The notes under the pieces: model-generated
Seen by the model: only the letters and a program-made list of their open reading frames with translations
What the model was told of the DNA's origin: nothing
The model's database searches: none
Program-made: the position numbers and the translations under genes
Part shown: positions 7,782 to 20,294 of the stretch, in pieces
Layout: each line of letters begins with the position of its first letter
Position numbering within the stretch: position 1 is the first letter of the stretch
Origin: Desulfovibrio aminophilus DSM 12254
Lineage (GTDB): Bacteria; Desulfobacterota; Desulfovibrionia; Desulfovibrionales; Desulfovibrionaceae
DNA: 64,000 nt
Reading direction: 5' to 3'
Assembly (NCBI RefSeq): GCF_000422565.1
Contig: NZ_AUMA01000006.1
Span: 1 to 64,000, forward strand

Positions 7782-8396
7782 ATGCCCACGATCCCCATCG
7801 TCATCGAAACCACCGGCCGCACCGAACGGGCGTACGACATCTATTCCCGCCTGCTCAAGGACCGCATCATCCTCCTGGGCAGCTCCGTCGACGACCATGT
7901 GGCCAGCCTCATCTGCGCCCAGCTCCTGTTCCTGGAGTCCGAGGACCCGGACAAGGAGATCTACATGTACATCAACTCCCCGGGTGGCGTCGTGACCGCC
8001 GGGCTGGCCATCTACGACACCATGCAGTACATCTCCCCGCCGGTGGCCACCCTCTGCATGGGCCAAGCCGCGAGCATGGCCGCGTTGCTGCTGGCGGCTG
8101 GGGCCAAGGGCATGCGTTACGCCCTGCCCAACAGCCGCATCCTCATCCATCAGCCGCTGGGCGGAGCCCAGGGGCAGGCCACGGACATCGACATCCAGGC
8201 CCGCGAGATCCTGCGCATGCGCCGCGACCTGAACCAGATTCTGGTCAAGCACACCGGCCAGGACATCAAGAAGATCAACCAGGACACCGAGCGCGACTAT
8301 TTCATGCGCCCGGAAGAGGCCCTGGCCTACGGCATCATCGACAAGATCATGAACTCGCGCAACGAGCTGCAACCCGCCGAGACCAAGCAAGGATGA
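7782..8396 (+). CDS. clpP: ATP-dependent Clp protease proteolytic subunit
   Basis: A 204-residue serine peptidase subunit that forms the tetradecameric barrel served by ClpX and ClpA. The catalytic triad is visible: Ser98 in [14 protein letters not shown], His123 in [10 protein letters not shown], and Asp in the [10 protein letters not shown] segment (~172). No obvious propeptide is present. AAGGAG seven bases before the ATG fixes the start and rejects a longer in-frame extension. clpX begins four bases after its stop, so the two are translated together. The ClpA partner is encoded at 34740. Confidence 0.97.
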   Translation: MPTIPIVIETTGRTERAYDIYSRLLKDRIILLGSSVDDHVASLICAQLLFLESEDPDKEIYMYINSPGGVVTAGLAIYDTMQYISPPVATLCMGQAASMAALLLAAGAKGMRYALPNSRILIHQPLGGAQGQATDIDIQAREILRMRRDLNQILVKHTGQDIKKINQDTERDYFMRPEEALAYGIIDKIMNSRNELQPAETKQG

Positions 8397-8400
8397 CCTC

Positions 8401-9657
<1,257 letters not shown>

Positions 9658-9676
9658 TCCGTTTCCCGCCTCGGAT

Positions 9677-9704
9677 TTGACATCGGCCCCGGCGGCGTTA
9701 CCTT
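9677..9704 (+). promoter_or_regulatory. Predicted promoter for lon
   Basis: Consensus TTGACA at 9677-9682 and a moderate TACCTT 16 bases on, in the gap after clpX. No heat-shock sigma-32 element or CIRCE repeat was seen, so lon appears to have at least one housekeeping-type promoter. Confidence 0.5.
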
Positions 9705-9761
9705 GTGCACACGCCGGGCTCCCGCCGGGAGCCGATCCGCCGAACTGAACCGGAGGACCCC

Positions 9762-12212
<2,451 letters not shown>

Positions 12213-12227
12213 GTCGGGATATGAATG

Positions 12228-12268
12228 AAAAAGAGCCCCCGGCGCGTTATGCGCCGGGGGCTCTTTTT
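12228..12268. terminator. Strong bidirectional terminator
   Basis: A perfect 18-bp stem (AAAAAGAGCCCCCGGCGC and its complement) with loop GTTAT, T-run on both strands. It separates lon from the convergent M23 peptidase gene and can serve both. Confidence 0.96.
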
Positions 12269-12293
12269 CATTCGTTCTTCGGGGGGGGCAGCG

Positions 12294-13613
12294 CTACTTG
12301 TTGCCCAGCTTGCCCATGAAGTTGTCGTTGATCCAGTGCTGGTCCCACCACTCCACGGGATTCACCGGCACTCCCGAAATGATCACGCCGAAGTGCAGGT
12401 GGTCGCCGCCGGCCATGCCCGTGGCCCCGGTGCGGCCGAGGGTGTGCCCCTTCTTGACGCTGTCGCCTTTTTGCACGTCGATCTGCGAGAGGTGGGCGTA
12501 GAGGGTCTGGAGGCCCATGCCGTGGTCCAGAACCACGGCGTTGCCGTAAATGCCGATGAAGCCGGTTTCGATCACCACGCCGTCGTTGGCGGCGGGCACG
12601 GGCGCGGCTTGCAGGCTGGCCAGATCGACGCCCAAGTGAGTCTGGTGGTCCACCTTGCGGCCCTGGTAGTAGTAGTCGCGGGCGTCGGCGAATCCGGCTC
12701 GGGGCGCGGCGTTGGGCAGACGCAGGAAGGCTCCCCGCCAGAGCGGTTCGGCTGCGGTCTGCCGACCCAACTGTTCGAGCAGGGCCCGGTTCTGCACCCG
12801 CAGCTCGCTGTTCACCTTGAGGAAGATGTCGATGGGGCGGGAAATGCCCGGAAAATTGCTTTGGAACTGGGGCATCTTGTCGTCAAGAAAGCTGTCCGAG
12901 AGGTTGATGTTGTCGGAGCGGAAGCGGCGCGGAATGGCGTTCACCGGTACGGAGCGGGAGCGCTCATTGCCGGCCTTGTCGGCGGCCATGAGCACGGGCT
13001 TGAACTGGGCGGGCTCCATGTCCCAGGGGAAGGTGAACAGGCAGGCGTACTTGCCGCTCTTCATGCGGAAGCCGGGGAAAAAGTGGGAGCCGACGCTCAC
13101 GCCGGTCTTTCCGGGCTCCTCGGAAATGGCGTAGACCACCAGACAGGCGCCGCCCTGGTTGACGTTGTTTTGGATCGTCTCCAGATCCACGCGGGGCGGG
13201 GTCAGGTCCACGGTGTAGGTACGGGACAGGATGGCGGTTCCCGCCTGCCCGAAGGGGTAGAGGGAGGCGTCGCGGGCCTTGACGCGGATTTCCAGGGAGC
13301 CTTCTTTGATCTCCTGGGGCAGAACGAGTTCGGCTTCGAAGGCGTGAGCCTTCTCCAACTCTTTGTGCAGCAGGGAAATCTCCCGTCCGTTCTGGGTTGC
13401 GACCACGTCCACGGACTTGAGGCCTGAACCGAGATCGCTGACGGTCAGGTGCAGGGGGGCGGCCACGGTGACGTATTGCCCCTCGGGCAGAAGCGCCACC
13501 CGGGGCGCGTCGGTGTCGCGGAAGACGATGATGCTCCCGCCCAGGACCAGCAAGGCCAGGGCGGCCCAAAGGACGAGTTGCAAGATGCGGGTGGTCGCTG
13601 ATTTCTGCGTCAT
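12294..13613 (-). CDS. Membrane-anchored M23 (LytM-type) metallopeptidase
   Basis: A 439-residue protein. An N-terminal hydrophobic segment (~10-32, LQLVLWAALALLVLGGSIIV) anchors or exports it. A long beta-rich periplasmic region follows, resembling Ig-like domains. The C-terminal ~120 residues are the M23 zinc peptidase: THLGVD supplies His and Asp, and HLHFG supplies the third ligand and catalytic His. These residues are intact, so it should cleave peptidoglycan cross-bridges rather than act as an EnvC-type activator. An AGGAG site precedes the ATG. It is transcribed towards lon and shares its terminator. Confidence 0.9.
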   Translation of the reverse strand: MTQKSATTRILQLVLWAALALLVLGGSIIVFRDTDAPRVALLPEGQYVTVAAPLHLTVSDLGSGLKSVDVVATQNGREISLLHKELEKAHAFEAELVLPQEIKEGSLEIRVKARDASLYPFGQAGTAILSRTYTVDLTPPRVDLETIQNNVNQGGACLVVYAISEEPGKTGVSVGSHFFPGFRMKSGKYACLFTFPWDMEPAQFKPVLMAADKAGNERSRSVPVNAIPRRFRSDNINLSDSFLDDKMPQFQSNFPGISRPIDIFLKVNSELRVQNRALLEQLGRQTAAEPLWRGAFLRLPNAAPRAGFADARDYYYQGRKVDHQTHLGVDLASLQAAPVPAANDGVVIETGFIGIYGNAVVLDHGMGLQTLYAHLSQIDVQKGDSVKKGHTLGRTGATGMAGGDHLHFGVIISGVPVNPVEWWDQHWINDNFMGKLGNK

Positions 13614-13694
13614 GATACTCCTGCCTGTGGAAAAGTTTCTAGAAATTGTCTACGCTCAAAACGCGGGAGGGGCAACCCCGCATTGGAGTAGGGC

Positions 13695-14168
13695 ATGGAG
13701 GGCGAAATTTTGGTGATGGGAGCGGGGAATCCGCTCATGCGGGACGACGGGGCGGGCGTGCTCGCCGTGCGTGCGCTCATGGCCGAGCCGTGGCCCAAGT
13801 GGGTGGAATTCGAGGACGCCGCAACCTTCACCCAGGATCTCTTCCATCAGCTCGACCGCTACGTAGCCGTGCTCATCCTGGACGTGGCCCGGTTCGGAGG
13901 CGCGCCGGGAGAGGTGCGCGTGTTGGGCGGGGAGGATGTCCTGGCCGGAAGCGGCCCCGGGGTGTCGCTGCATGAGCTGGATTTGGCCGAGTCCCTGCGC
14001 TTGGCGCGGGAACTGGGGGAACTGCCCCGGCTGCGCTTGGTGGTCATGGAACCCCGCGACGTCGGATATGGCCTGGAGCCTACAGCGGAGATCCGTGCGG
14101 CTCTGCCTCGGATGATTCAGGCCGCCCGGGACGAGTTGCGGCTTCTCTTGGATGGGGTTCAGTCCTGA
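13695..14168 (+). CDS. Hydrogenase maturation protease (HyaD/HybD/HycI family)
   Basis: A 157-residue protein opening with the family signature MGAGNPLMRDDGAG, which holds the first acidic nickel-sensing residue. A second acidic site follows in LDVARFGGAPG and a His in VSLHELDLAE. These enzymes clip the C-terminus of the large subunit of [NiFe] hydrogenases after nickel insertion. No hydrogenase structural gene lies in the window, so its client must be elsewhere. An ATG with GGAGTAGGG upstream gives the start. It converges on and overlaps the next gene by ten bases. Confidence 0.88.
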   Translation: MEGEILVMGAGNPLMRDDGAGVLAVRALMAEPWPKWVEFEDAATFTQDLFHQLDRYVAVLILDVARFGGAPGEVRVLGGEDVLAGSGPGVSLHELDLAESLRLARELGELPRLRLVVMEPRDVGYGLEPTAEIRAALPRMIQAARDELRLLLDGVQS

Positions 14169-14596
14169 GACTTTTCCTCCAGGGCGTCCATGAGGCTGAT
14201 GGTCAGCTTGAGGAAGTCGGCCTCGGTGAGAATGCCCACCAGACGCCCCTTCTCGACCACGGGCAGGCAGCCGTACTTGTGGTTGAGCAGGAGTTCCGCC
14301 GCGGATTTCACCGTGGCCGAGGACTCCACGGTCTTCAGGTCCGTGCGCATGATCTCCTTGATCGGGATGCCGGCGTCGATTTCGTCCTGGGTTTCGGGGT
14401 CCACCCCGGCGAGCTGGGAGACCGTGGCCGAGAGCAGGTCGCGGTGGGTCAACAGGCCGATGAACATGGTGTCCCCGGTCACGATGGGGATATGACGGAT
14501 GCGCTGGAGCTTCATCAGGGCCCGGGCCGAGAGCAGCGTGTCGGTTTCGCGCAGGGAGTAAACGGACTTGGTCATGATGTCGGCGACGGTGAGCAT
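14159..14596 (-). CDS. Tandem CBS-domain protein
   Basis: A 145-residue protein made of two CBS motifs: residues ~1-65 ([20 protein letters not shown] ... [18 protein letters not shown]) and ~78-135 ([20 protein letters not shown] ... [19 protein letters not shown]). Such stand-alone Bateman modules bind adenine nucleotides and regulate partners; no partner is encoded with it. The start at 14596 has GAGGGGAA upstream; the frame continuing to 14716 is not coding. Its stop overlaps the convergent hydrogenase protease gene. A TTGACA at 14645-14650 (minus) may be its -35. Confidence 0.9.
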   Translation of the reverse strand: MLTVADIMTKSVYSLRETDTLLSARALMKLQRIRHIPIVTGDTMFIGLLTHRDLLSATVSQLAGVDPETQDEIDAGIPIKEIMRTDLKTVESSATVKSAAELLLNHKYGCLPVVEKGRLVGILTEADFLKLTISLMDALEEKSQD

Positions 14597-14745
14597 GGCG
14601 GATTCCCCTCTGTTCCTCCATTCTTTTCCCAAAGGCCCCATCCGTGTCAAGCGGGGAACTCCGACCGGGGAGGGAGGAACCTTTGTTGACTTGGGGGGAC
14701 AAACGTGGTTTTGCAACGGCTGACGGAAAAATGAGGGGGAGCGGC

Positions 14746-15399
14746 GTGTCCGTGATCGATCCGAAGCGACTGCGCGAACGCATGGTGCGTGAGCAGATCG
14801 AGGCCCGGGGCGTACGCGACCCGGCCGTCCTCGAGGCCATGCGCCAGGTGCCGCGCCACCTCTTCGTGGAACCCGCCCTGGTGCCTAAGGCTTACATGGA
14901 CGCCCCCCTGCCAATCGGCGAGGGTCAGACAATCTCTCAGCCCTATATCGTGGCCCTGATGACCGAACTGCTCCAGGTCAAGCCGGGCATGAAAATTCTG
15001 GAGATCGGCACGGGCTCGGGTTATCAGGCCGCCGTCCTGGCCCAGATGGGCGCCACGGTCTATACGGTGGAGCGCATCAAGCCGCTGTTTTTCGCGGCCC
15101 GGAAGCGCTTTATGGACATGCGGCTTTTCAGCATCAAGCCCAAGCTGGACGACGGCACCCTGGGCTGGCCCGAGGAGGCTCCCTTCGACGCCGTGATGGT
15201 CACGGCGGGCGGGCCCCAGGTGCCGCCGCCCCTGGTGGATCAGTTGGCCGATCCGGGGCGCTTGGTGATCCCGGTTGGCGAGGGCCGCCGAGACCAGAAG
15301 CTCATCATGGTGGAGAAGCGCGACGGCCGTGTGGAGAGCGTGGATATGGGCGGCGTGGCCTTCGTGGACCTCGTCGGCGCCCACGGCTGGGGGGCCTGA
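14746..15399 (+). CDS. pcm: Protein-L-isoaspartate O-methyltransferase
   Basis: A 217-residue SAM-dependent enzyme that repairs isoaspartyl residues in aged proteins. Family marks are [18 protein letters not shown], the HLFVEP segment, the substrate loop [19 protein letters not shown], and SAM motif [16 protein letters not shown]. The best start is GTG 14746, with AGGGGGA six bases upstream; a longer frame to 14644 gives non-conserved residues. An Mrp gene follows 90 bases later from its own candidate promoter. Confidence 0.93.
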   Translation: MSVIDPKRLRERMVREQIEARGVRDPAVLEAMRQVPRHLFVEPALVPKAYMDAPLPIGEGQTISQPYIVALMTELLQVKPGMKILEIGTGSGYQAAVLAQMGATVYTVERIKPLFFAARKRFMDMRLFSIKPKLDDGTLGWPEEAPFDAVMVTAGGPQVPPPLVDQLADPGRLVIPVGEGRRDQKLIMVEKRDGRVESVDMGGVAFVDLVGAHGWGA

Positions 15400-15411
15400 T
15401 GTTCCAGCCGG

Positions 15412-15440
15412 TTGGCTTTTTGACCAAGGTTCGTTAGATT
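15412..15440 (+). promoter_or_regulatory. Possible promoter for the mrp-pgsA operon
   Basis: TTGGCT and TAGATT are 17 bases apart in the gap between pcm and mrp. Both boxes match consensus at four of six positions. Confidence 0.4.
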
Positions 15441-15489
15441 TCCCTGGCCGGACGACCGGCTTGAGACCAGTTCAAAGAAGGTGCACCAC

Positions 15490-16377
15490 ATGACTCAATC
15501 CTGCGGCAGCTGCTCCGGTTCCAAGGGCGGCGAGAAGACCGACCCGAAGCTGGCGCTTCAGAACGAACTCATCAGTTCCACCTTGGCGCGCATCAAATAC
15601 AAGCTCTTCGTCATGAGCGGCAAGGGCGGGGTGGGCAAAAGCTCCGTGGCCGTGAACATCGCCGCGGCCCTCTCGGCCAAGGGCTTCAAGGTCGGGCTCA
15701 TGGACGTGGACATCCACGGCCCCAGTGTGCCCCGGCTCCTGGGGTTGCGCGGGCAACTGGATGTGGACCGGGGCAGCCTGATCCTGCCCAAACGCTACAG
15801 CGACACCCTGCACGTGGTTTCCATGGAGTCCCTGCTCCAGGACCCGGACCAGGCCGTGCTCTGGCGCGGTCCCATGAAGACCTCGGCCATCCGCCAGTTC
15901 ATTTCCGATGTGCAGTGGGGTGACCTGGATTTCCTGGTGGTGGACTCCCCTCCGGGCACAGGCGATGAGCCCATGACCGTGCTGCGGACCATCCCCGAAG
16001 CCCTCTGCGTGGTGGTCACCACCCCTCAGGAGGTTTCCCTGGCTGATGTGCGCAAGGCCATCAATTTCCTCCAGTACGCCCAGGCCAACATCCTCGGCGT
16101 GGTGGAGAACATGAGCGGCCTGATCTGCCCGCACTGCGGCAAGGGCATCGACCTGTTCAAGAAGGGCGGCGGCCGGGAGCTGGCCGAGCAGTATGGCCTG
16201 GAGTTTCTGGGCGCCGTGCCTCTGGATCCCGCCACCGTGGTGGCCGGAGACCGAGGTGTGCCCGTGGTGCTTCTGGAAGAAGACACCCCGGCCAAGCAGG
16301 CCCTGCTGGAATTGGGCGACAACGTGGCCCGAGCCGCGCAGAACAGCCTGGAAGCGGCCTCGACCATCCATAGATAG
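15490..16377 (+). CDS. mrp: Mrp/NBP35-family iron-sulfur carrier ATPase
   Basis: A 295-residue P-loop protein. The deviant Walker A is MSGKGGVGKSS (~residues 41-51), MDVDIHGPSVPRLLG follows, and SPPGTGDE is the switch-II segment. The conserved C-terminal CPHC binds a bridging [4Fe-4S] cluster between monomers. The N-terminus adds a CGSCSG Cys motif typical of the eukaryote-like NBP35 form found in anaerobes. It assembles or carries Fe-S clusters to apo-proteins. ATG 15490 is preferred over the in-frame GTG 15481 because GAAGG lies at the right distance. Confidence 0.92.
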   Translation: MTQSCGSCSGSKGGEKTDPKLALQNELISSTLARIKYKLFVMSGKGGVGKSSVAVNIAAALSAKGFKVGLMDVDIHGPSVPRLLGLRGQLDVDRGSLILPKRYSDTLHVVSMESLLQDPDQAVLWRGPMKTSAIRQFISDVQWGDLDFLVVDSPPGTGDEPMTVLRTIPEALCVVVTTPQEVSLADVRKAINFLQYAQANILGVVENMSGLICPHCGKGIDLFKKGGGRELAEQYGLEFLGAVPLDPATVVAGDRGVPVVLLEEDTPAKQALLELGDNVARAAQNSLEAASTIHR

Positions 16378-16389
16378 GCGGCGGAACAC

Positions 16390-16941
16390 ATGAGCCATTT
16401 CAACCTGGCGAATTCCCTGACCATGGCGCGGATCGTGGCCGTGCCGGTCATGGTCTGCCTACTGTATTTCCCCAACCCGTTCATCTGTTGGGTGGCGGCG
16501 CTGTTCTTCGTGGCCGCCTCGGTGACCGACATCTTCGACGGCATCGTGGCTCGCCGACAGGGCCGCATCACCACCCTGGGCAAGTTTCTGGACCCCCTGG
16601 CCGACAAACTGCTCATCAGCTCGGTGCTGGTCATGCTTGTGCGCCTGGAGTGGGCTCCGGCCTGGGTGGCGGTATTGATCATCTGCCGGGAACTGGCCGT
16701 GACCGGGATGCGGGCCGTGGCGGCGGAGAAGGGCGAGGTCATCGCGGCGGATCGTTTCGGCAAGCTGAAAACCATCGCTCAGATCGTGGCCCTGACCCCG
16801 CTCATCCTGCACTATCCCGTGTTCGGACTGGACTCCGCGGCCATTGGTACGATCCTCTTGTATATCGCCCTGTTGCTGACGCTTTTCTCCGGCGGAAATT
16901 ATCTGTACAATTTCTATAAAAACTGGTTACTATCCGAATAG
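16390..16941 (+). CDS. pgsA: CDP-diacylglycerol-glycerol-3-phosphate 3-phosphatidyltransferase
   Basis: A 183-residue integral membrane enzyme with about five to six membrane segments. The CDP-alcohol phosphotransferase motif is complete: DIFDGIVARRQGRITTLGKF continuing LDPLADK. The first steps of phosphatidylglycerol synthesis are its expected role. It starts 12 bases after mrp with a GGCGGAA-type site, so the two are co-transcribed. A second member of this family is at 60156; this copy is the more standard PgsA by length and sequence. Confidence 0.92.
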   Translation: MSHFNLANSLTMARIVAVPVMVCLLYFPNPFICWVAALFFVAASVTDIFDGIVARRQGRITTLGKFLDPLADKLLISSVLVMLVRLEWAPAWVAVLIICRELAVTGMRAVAAEKGEVIAADRFGKLKTIAQIVALTPLILHYPVFGLDSAAIGTILLYIALLLTLFSGGNYLYNFYKNWLLSE

Positions 16942-16977
16942 GCTGAAGAATAACGGAAAAGGAAGGAGGCGGAGTCC

Positions 16978-17247
16978 GTGGATTCCGACAGCCGCCTGAT
17001 GCGCATCACCAACTGCCTCCAGACCATCCTGGAGCTGGAGCCCGCACTCCGTAAACTGGAGTTCGGGCACACGCTGCTTGATGAATTCGAGGTGCTCAAG
17101 AACTTTCTCGCACGCATCGACGAGGTGGAGCTGTCCGAGTCCGACGTGGACCGCATTGAGCGGGCCACGGCCAATTTTTTGGAGGAACTGCGGGAGCCCA
17201 TGGCCCAGATCGCCGCGTCGGCTGGAGCCGGCCACAGGCTTCAGTGA
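16978..17247 (+). CDS. Small acidic helical protein, function unknown
   Basis: An 89-residue protein, Glu/Leu-rich and predicted all-helical, without cysteines, signal or membrane segment. A GTG start has AAGGAGGCGG nine bases before it, which is a strong site and argues that the gene is real. It sits six bases before the FtsB-like gene and 36 after pgsA, so it belongs to the same operon. I do not recognise the family; its fixed position next to an FtsB-like gene hints at an envelope or division link, which is only a suggestion. Confidence 0.75.
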   Translation: MDSDSRLMRITNCLQTILELEPALRKLEFGHTLLDEFEVLKNFLARIDEVELSESDVDRIERATANFLEELREPMAQIAASAGAGHRLQ

Positions 17248-17253
17248 GAGGAT

Positions 17254-17577
17254 ATGCTGGCGCGTCGCATCCTGGTCGGTTTCCTCATCCTCCTGAATTT
17301 GTTCCTCTTTTTTCGGCTCATCTGGAGCGACCAGGGGTTGTTCGCCTACATGACGCTCAGGAACCGCTACGAACAGCTCCAGGCCCAGATCGACGATGTG
17401 GACAGGAAGAACCTGGATCTGAGTCAGGACATCCGGCGGCTGAAGTCGGACCGGGCTTACCAGGAGAAGGTCATCAGGGAGCGGCTCAAGTACGTCAAGG
17501 ACAACGAAATCCTTTACCTCTTGCCCGAAGAGTCCGATAAACCCCTGGGAGATGGCGCGGATGACAAAAAAGATTGA
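17254..17577 (+). CDS. ftsB: Septum-formation initiator, FtsB/DivIC-like
   Basis: A 107-residue bitopic protein. It has a short cytoplasmic N-terminus, a transmembrane helix at ~6-25 (ILVGFLILLNLFLFFRLIW), then a periplasmic coiled coil (~33-70: LRNRYEQLQAQIDDVDRKNL), and the family end-motif REVIRERLKYVKDNEILYL-like segment (IRERLKYVKDNEI). FtsB links FtsL and FtsQ in the divisome. GAGAGGA precedes the ATG. Its 3' end overlaps the TPR gene by 17 bases, showing translational coupling. Confidence 0.87.
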   Translation: MLARRILVGFLILLNLFLFFRLIWSDQGLFAYMTLRNRYEQLQAQIDDVDRKNLDLSQDIRRLKSDRAYQEKVIRERLKYVKDNEILYLLPEESDKPLGDGADDKKD

Positions 17578-18379
17578 GTGGTACCAGGAAGTCCTCTCGC
17601 TGGAGCCGGGTTCCAAGGTCTTTTTCGCCCTGGCCAAGCTCTTCGTCGAGACGGGGCAGCTGGAAGCGGCCGTGAACACGTTGCGTCAGGGCCTGGATCG
17701 CCATCCCGACTTTCTGGAGGCTCGGCTGCTGCTGGCCCAGGTGCTCGTCCGTCTGGAGCGCCCTGGCGAGGCCGCCCTGGCCGTGGAGCCCGTGACCCGG
17801 GCCCTGCGGGTCTACCCCGATTTTTGGCGGCTCTGGGCCCAGAGCGTGGTGGACGTCCAGCGCGATTTCGCGGTCTTCCTCATGCTTGTGGCCTCCCATT
17901 TCACGGAGAAGCCGGTGCAGTGGATGGACGTGGTCCTGGAGGGCGTGAATTCCCTGTCCACCCGTTTGGTGGGGCCGCCTCCGCCGCCCGCCGAACCCGC
18001 TCCGGCCCGTTTTGTCCCGACCGTACCCCAGGCCCGCGCCGAGACCCCGGACGAGGCCCAGGCGGCCGACGCGACGCTCCGGTTTCCGGGCGCGGGCAGC
18101 CTGCGCACCCGGACCATGGCCGATCTGCTGGCCTCCCAAGGCGACTACACCGGGGCTTTGGCAATTTACAAGGAACTGTGGATGGGCGCTCAGCCGGGCT
18201 TCGAACGCGAGGATCTGGCTGGACGCATTGAGAAGATGGAGGCGGAGCTGCGTGAAGGAACCCCGGCGTCGCGTCCGGGCGTGGAGGCGGAAGACGCCTT
18301 CAGCCGTCACGCCAAAAATCGGCTCATCGGCACGTTGGAAGCCCTGGCGGCCCGCTTCGAGGCGCGCGTCCGGGCATGA
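17561..18379 (+). CDS. Tetratricopeptide-repeat protein
   Basis: A 272-residue soluble protein. Residues ~5-110 hold about three TPR units (WYQEVLSLEPGSKVFFALAK; LVETGQLEAAVNTLRQGLDR; HPDFLEARLLLAQVLVRLER), then a Pro/Ala-rich linker (PPPPPAEPAPARF), and one further TPR-like hairpin (LLASQGDYTGALAIYKEL). It has no signal peptide, so it should scaffold protein contacts in the cytoplasm. ATG 17561 is preferred over 17552 on spacing from GGGAG. It overlaps the end of the FtsB-like gene, so a role in the same process is plausible. Confidence 0.83.
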   Translation: MTKKIEWYQEVLSLEPGSKVFFALAKLFVETGQLEAAVNTLRQGLDRHPDFLEARLLLAQVLVRLERPGEAALAVEPVTRALRVYPDFWRLWAQSVVDVQRDFAVFLMLVASHFTEKPVQWMDVVLEGVNSLSTRLVGPPPPPAEPAPARFVPTVPQARAETPDEAQAADATLRFPGAGSLRTRTMADLLASQGDYTGALAIYKELWMGAQPGFEREDLAGRIEKMEAELREGTPASRPGVEAEDAFSRHAKNRLIGTLEALAARFEARVRA

Positions 18380-18450
18380 CCGGGCGGCCTTCCGGCCCCC
18401 GCTCGTGATGATCCGCCCGGGCGTCCGGGCCTGAGAAGTGAGGCTTGTCC

Positions 18451-19251
18451 TTGTTGCGACGTTTTCTGTTTCTGGTCTTGTCCCTGACCCTTCTGGCCGG
18501 ATGCGCCTCCATGGACGACACATGGGAGGGCACTAAGAAGGCGGCCAAGACCGCCTGGTCCTCCACCAACGACTTCGTCAATCCCAATCCCGAGATCGAC
18601 GTCGACCGCTACAAGATGGAGAACCCCAACCAGGAGAAGCTGGCGCGGCTGTTCACCTCCGTGGACCAGCACGTGCTCCGGCTCATGCGCTTCGTGGGCG
18701 ACCAGGATCTGCGCCCCACGGAGGAGTGGATCGCTCTCCTGTTTCAGCGCTTCCCCTGGATCAACGGGCTGATCGTGGCCGATGGCGAGGGTCGCATTCT
18801 GGACCGCCGCCCCCCCCAGCCGGTGAAACCCTTCAGCCACCCGCTCTGGTTCGAGGCCGTCTGGCGCGACACCATTCTCAAAAGCGTGGTGGACAACACC
18901 GAACTCGGGCCGGAACTGTACTTCGGCACCCCCATCTACAAGGACGTGAGCCTCGACGGGCTCATCGTGGTGCACTTCGACCCGCGCACCTTGTTCAGTT
19001 TCTGCCCCGAACCCGACCAGCTCATCATTCTGGCGCCTGGACGCGGGGTCTGGACCCCGAACAAGGCGGTGGACACGGCCGCGCTCGGCCAACTGCCCTG
19101 GGATGAGATCCTCAAGGACCACGTGAACGGGCAGGTGCAGGCCGGCGGCAAGTATTACACTTGGCTGGCCCGCTACGTGGGCCGGGATCTCTTCGTCTAC
19201 CTCACCGAGAGCGTGGACCCCAAGATCGATGGCCGGAGCTGGTTCTTCTAA
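18451..19251 (+). CDS. Lipoprotein with possible Cache/PAS-like sensor domain
   Basis: A protein of ~266 residues. The N-terminus is a lipoprotein signal, [12 protein letters not shown], with the lipobox Cys near residue 20. No standard ATG is available: TTG 18451 has GAGG seven bases upstream; TTG 18445 is the alternative. The mature part contains [15 protein letters not shown] and later [15 protein letters not shown], a pattern seen in periplasmic Cache/PDC sensor folds, which is suggestive only. It is followed by fbp 29 bases later. Function unknown; a membrane-tethered small-molecule sensor or accessory is one possibility. Confidence 0.72.
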   Translation: MLRRFLFLVLSLTLLAGCASMDDTWEGTKKAAKTAWSSTNDFVNPNPEIDVDRYKMENPNQEKLARLFTSVDQHVLRLMRFVGDQDLRPTEEWIALLFQRFPWINGLIVADGEGRILDRRPPQPVKPFSHPLWFEAVWRDTILKSVVDNTELGPELYFGTPIYKDVSLDGLIVVHFDPRTLFSFCPEPDQLIILAPGRGVWTPNKAVDTAALGQLPWDEILKDHVNGQVQAGGKYYTWLARYVGRDLFVYLTESVDPKIDGRSWFF

Positions 19252-19280
19252 CGGACCGCGCGCAAGAAACGGAGATTGTC

Positions 19281-20294
19281 ATGGCTCCCCAGATCACCGT
19301 CACCGAACATCTGCTGCTGCATCAGAAAAAGACCCCCACGGCCACCGGCCGTTTCACCCGGTTGTTCAACGAGATCATCCTTTCGGCCAAGATCATCTCC
19401 CGCGAGGTGACCAAGGCCGGATTGGTGGACGTGCTGGGCTTCACCGGCGACACCAACGTCCAGGGCGAGGAGGTCCGCAAGCTCGACGAATACGCCAATC
19501 GCGTGCTCATCCACCGTCTGTCCCGCTGCGGCGTGCTCTGCGCCATGGCCTCGGAGGAGAACGCGGACGTCATCGAGATCGCGGCCGGTCTGCCCGTGGG
19601 CGAGTACATTCTCATCTTCGACCCCCTGGACGGCTCTTCGAACATTGACGCCAACGTGAGCATCGGCACCATCTTCTCCATCCTGCGCCGCAAGACGCCG
19701 GTGGAGGGTCCGCTGCTTTCCAGCGACGTGCTCCAGAAGGGCGCTGAACAGGTGGCCGCCGGGTACATCGTCTACGGCTCCTCGACCATGCTCGTGTTCA
19801 CCACCGGCGACGGGGTGCATGGCTTCACCCTGGACCCGGGCGTGGGCGAGTTCCTGCTCTCCCATCCGAACATCCGCATCCCCGAGCAGGGCCGGATCTA
19901 TTCCGTGAACGAGGGCTACCAGCACTACTGGGACGAGGCCACGCGCAAGGTCATGGAGCACTTCAAGGACTCCGAGGGCGCGCGCCGCAAGCCCTACAGC
20001 CTGCGCTACATCGGCTCCCTGGTTGCCGACTTCCACCGCAATCTGCTCTACGGCGGCGTCTTCCTCTATCCGGCGGACAGCCGCGATCCCAAGAAGCCCG
20101 GCGGCAAGCTGCGTCTCATGTGCGAAGCCAACCCCCTGTCCATGGTCGTGGAGCAGGCCGGCGGCTTGGCCACCGACGGGGTGCGCCGCATCCTGGACAT
20201 CGAGCCCGAACACCTGCACCAGCGCGTGCCCCTGGTCATCGGTTCCCGCGACGACGTGCTCAAGATCAAGGAAATCTACGAGTCCTTTTCCTGA
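19281..20294 (+). CDS. fbp: Fructose-1,6-bisphosphatase, class I
   Basis: A 337-residue enzyme of gluconeogenesis. The metal-binding and catalytic motif [20 protein letters not shown] is intact, preceded by the acidic [23 protein letters not shown] and the sugar-phosphate loop [20 protein letters not shown] complete the family pattern. The ATG at 19281 has CGGAG upstream. Its stop overlaps the tsaD start by one base (TGATG), so both are translated from one message. Confidence 0.95.
   Translation: MAPQITVTEHLLLHQKKTPTATGRFTRLFNEIILSAKIISREVTKAGLVDVLGFTGDTNVQGEEVRKLDEYANRVLIHRLSRCGVLCAMASEENADVIEIAAGLPVGEYILIFDPLDGSSNIDANVSIGTIFSILRRKTPVEGPLLSSDVLQKGAEQVAAGYIVYGSSTMLVFTTGDGVHGFTLDPGVGEFLLSHPNIRIPEQGRIYSVNEGYQHYWDEATRKVMEHFKDSEGARRKPYSLRYIGSLVADFHRNLLYGGVFLYPADSRDPKKPGGKLRLMCEANPLSMVVEQAGGLATDGVRRILDIEPEHLHQRVPLVIGSRDDVLKIKEIYESFS

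Noticed and set aside
9658-9761. Heat-shock sigma-32 promoter or CIRCE element before lon
   Set aside because: No CTTGAA-N-CCCCAT pattern or TTAGCACTC repeat was found; a sigma-70-like element fits better.
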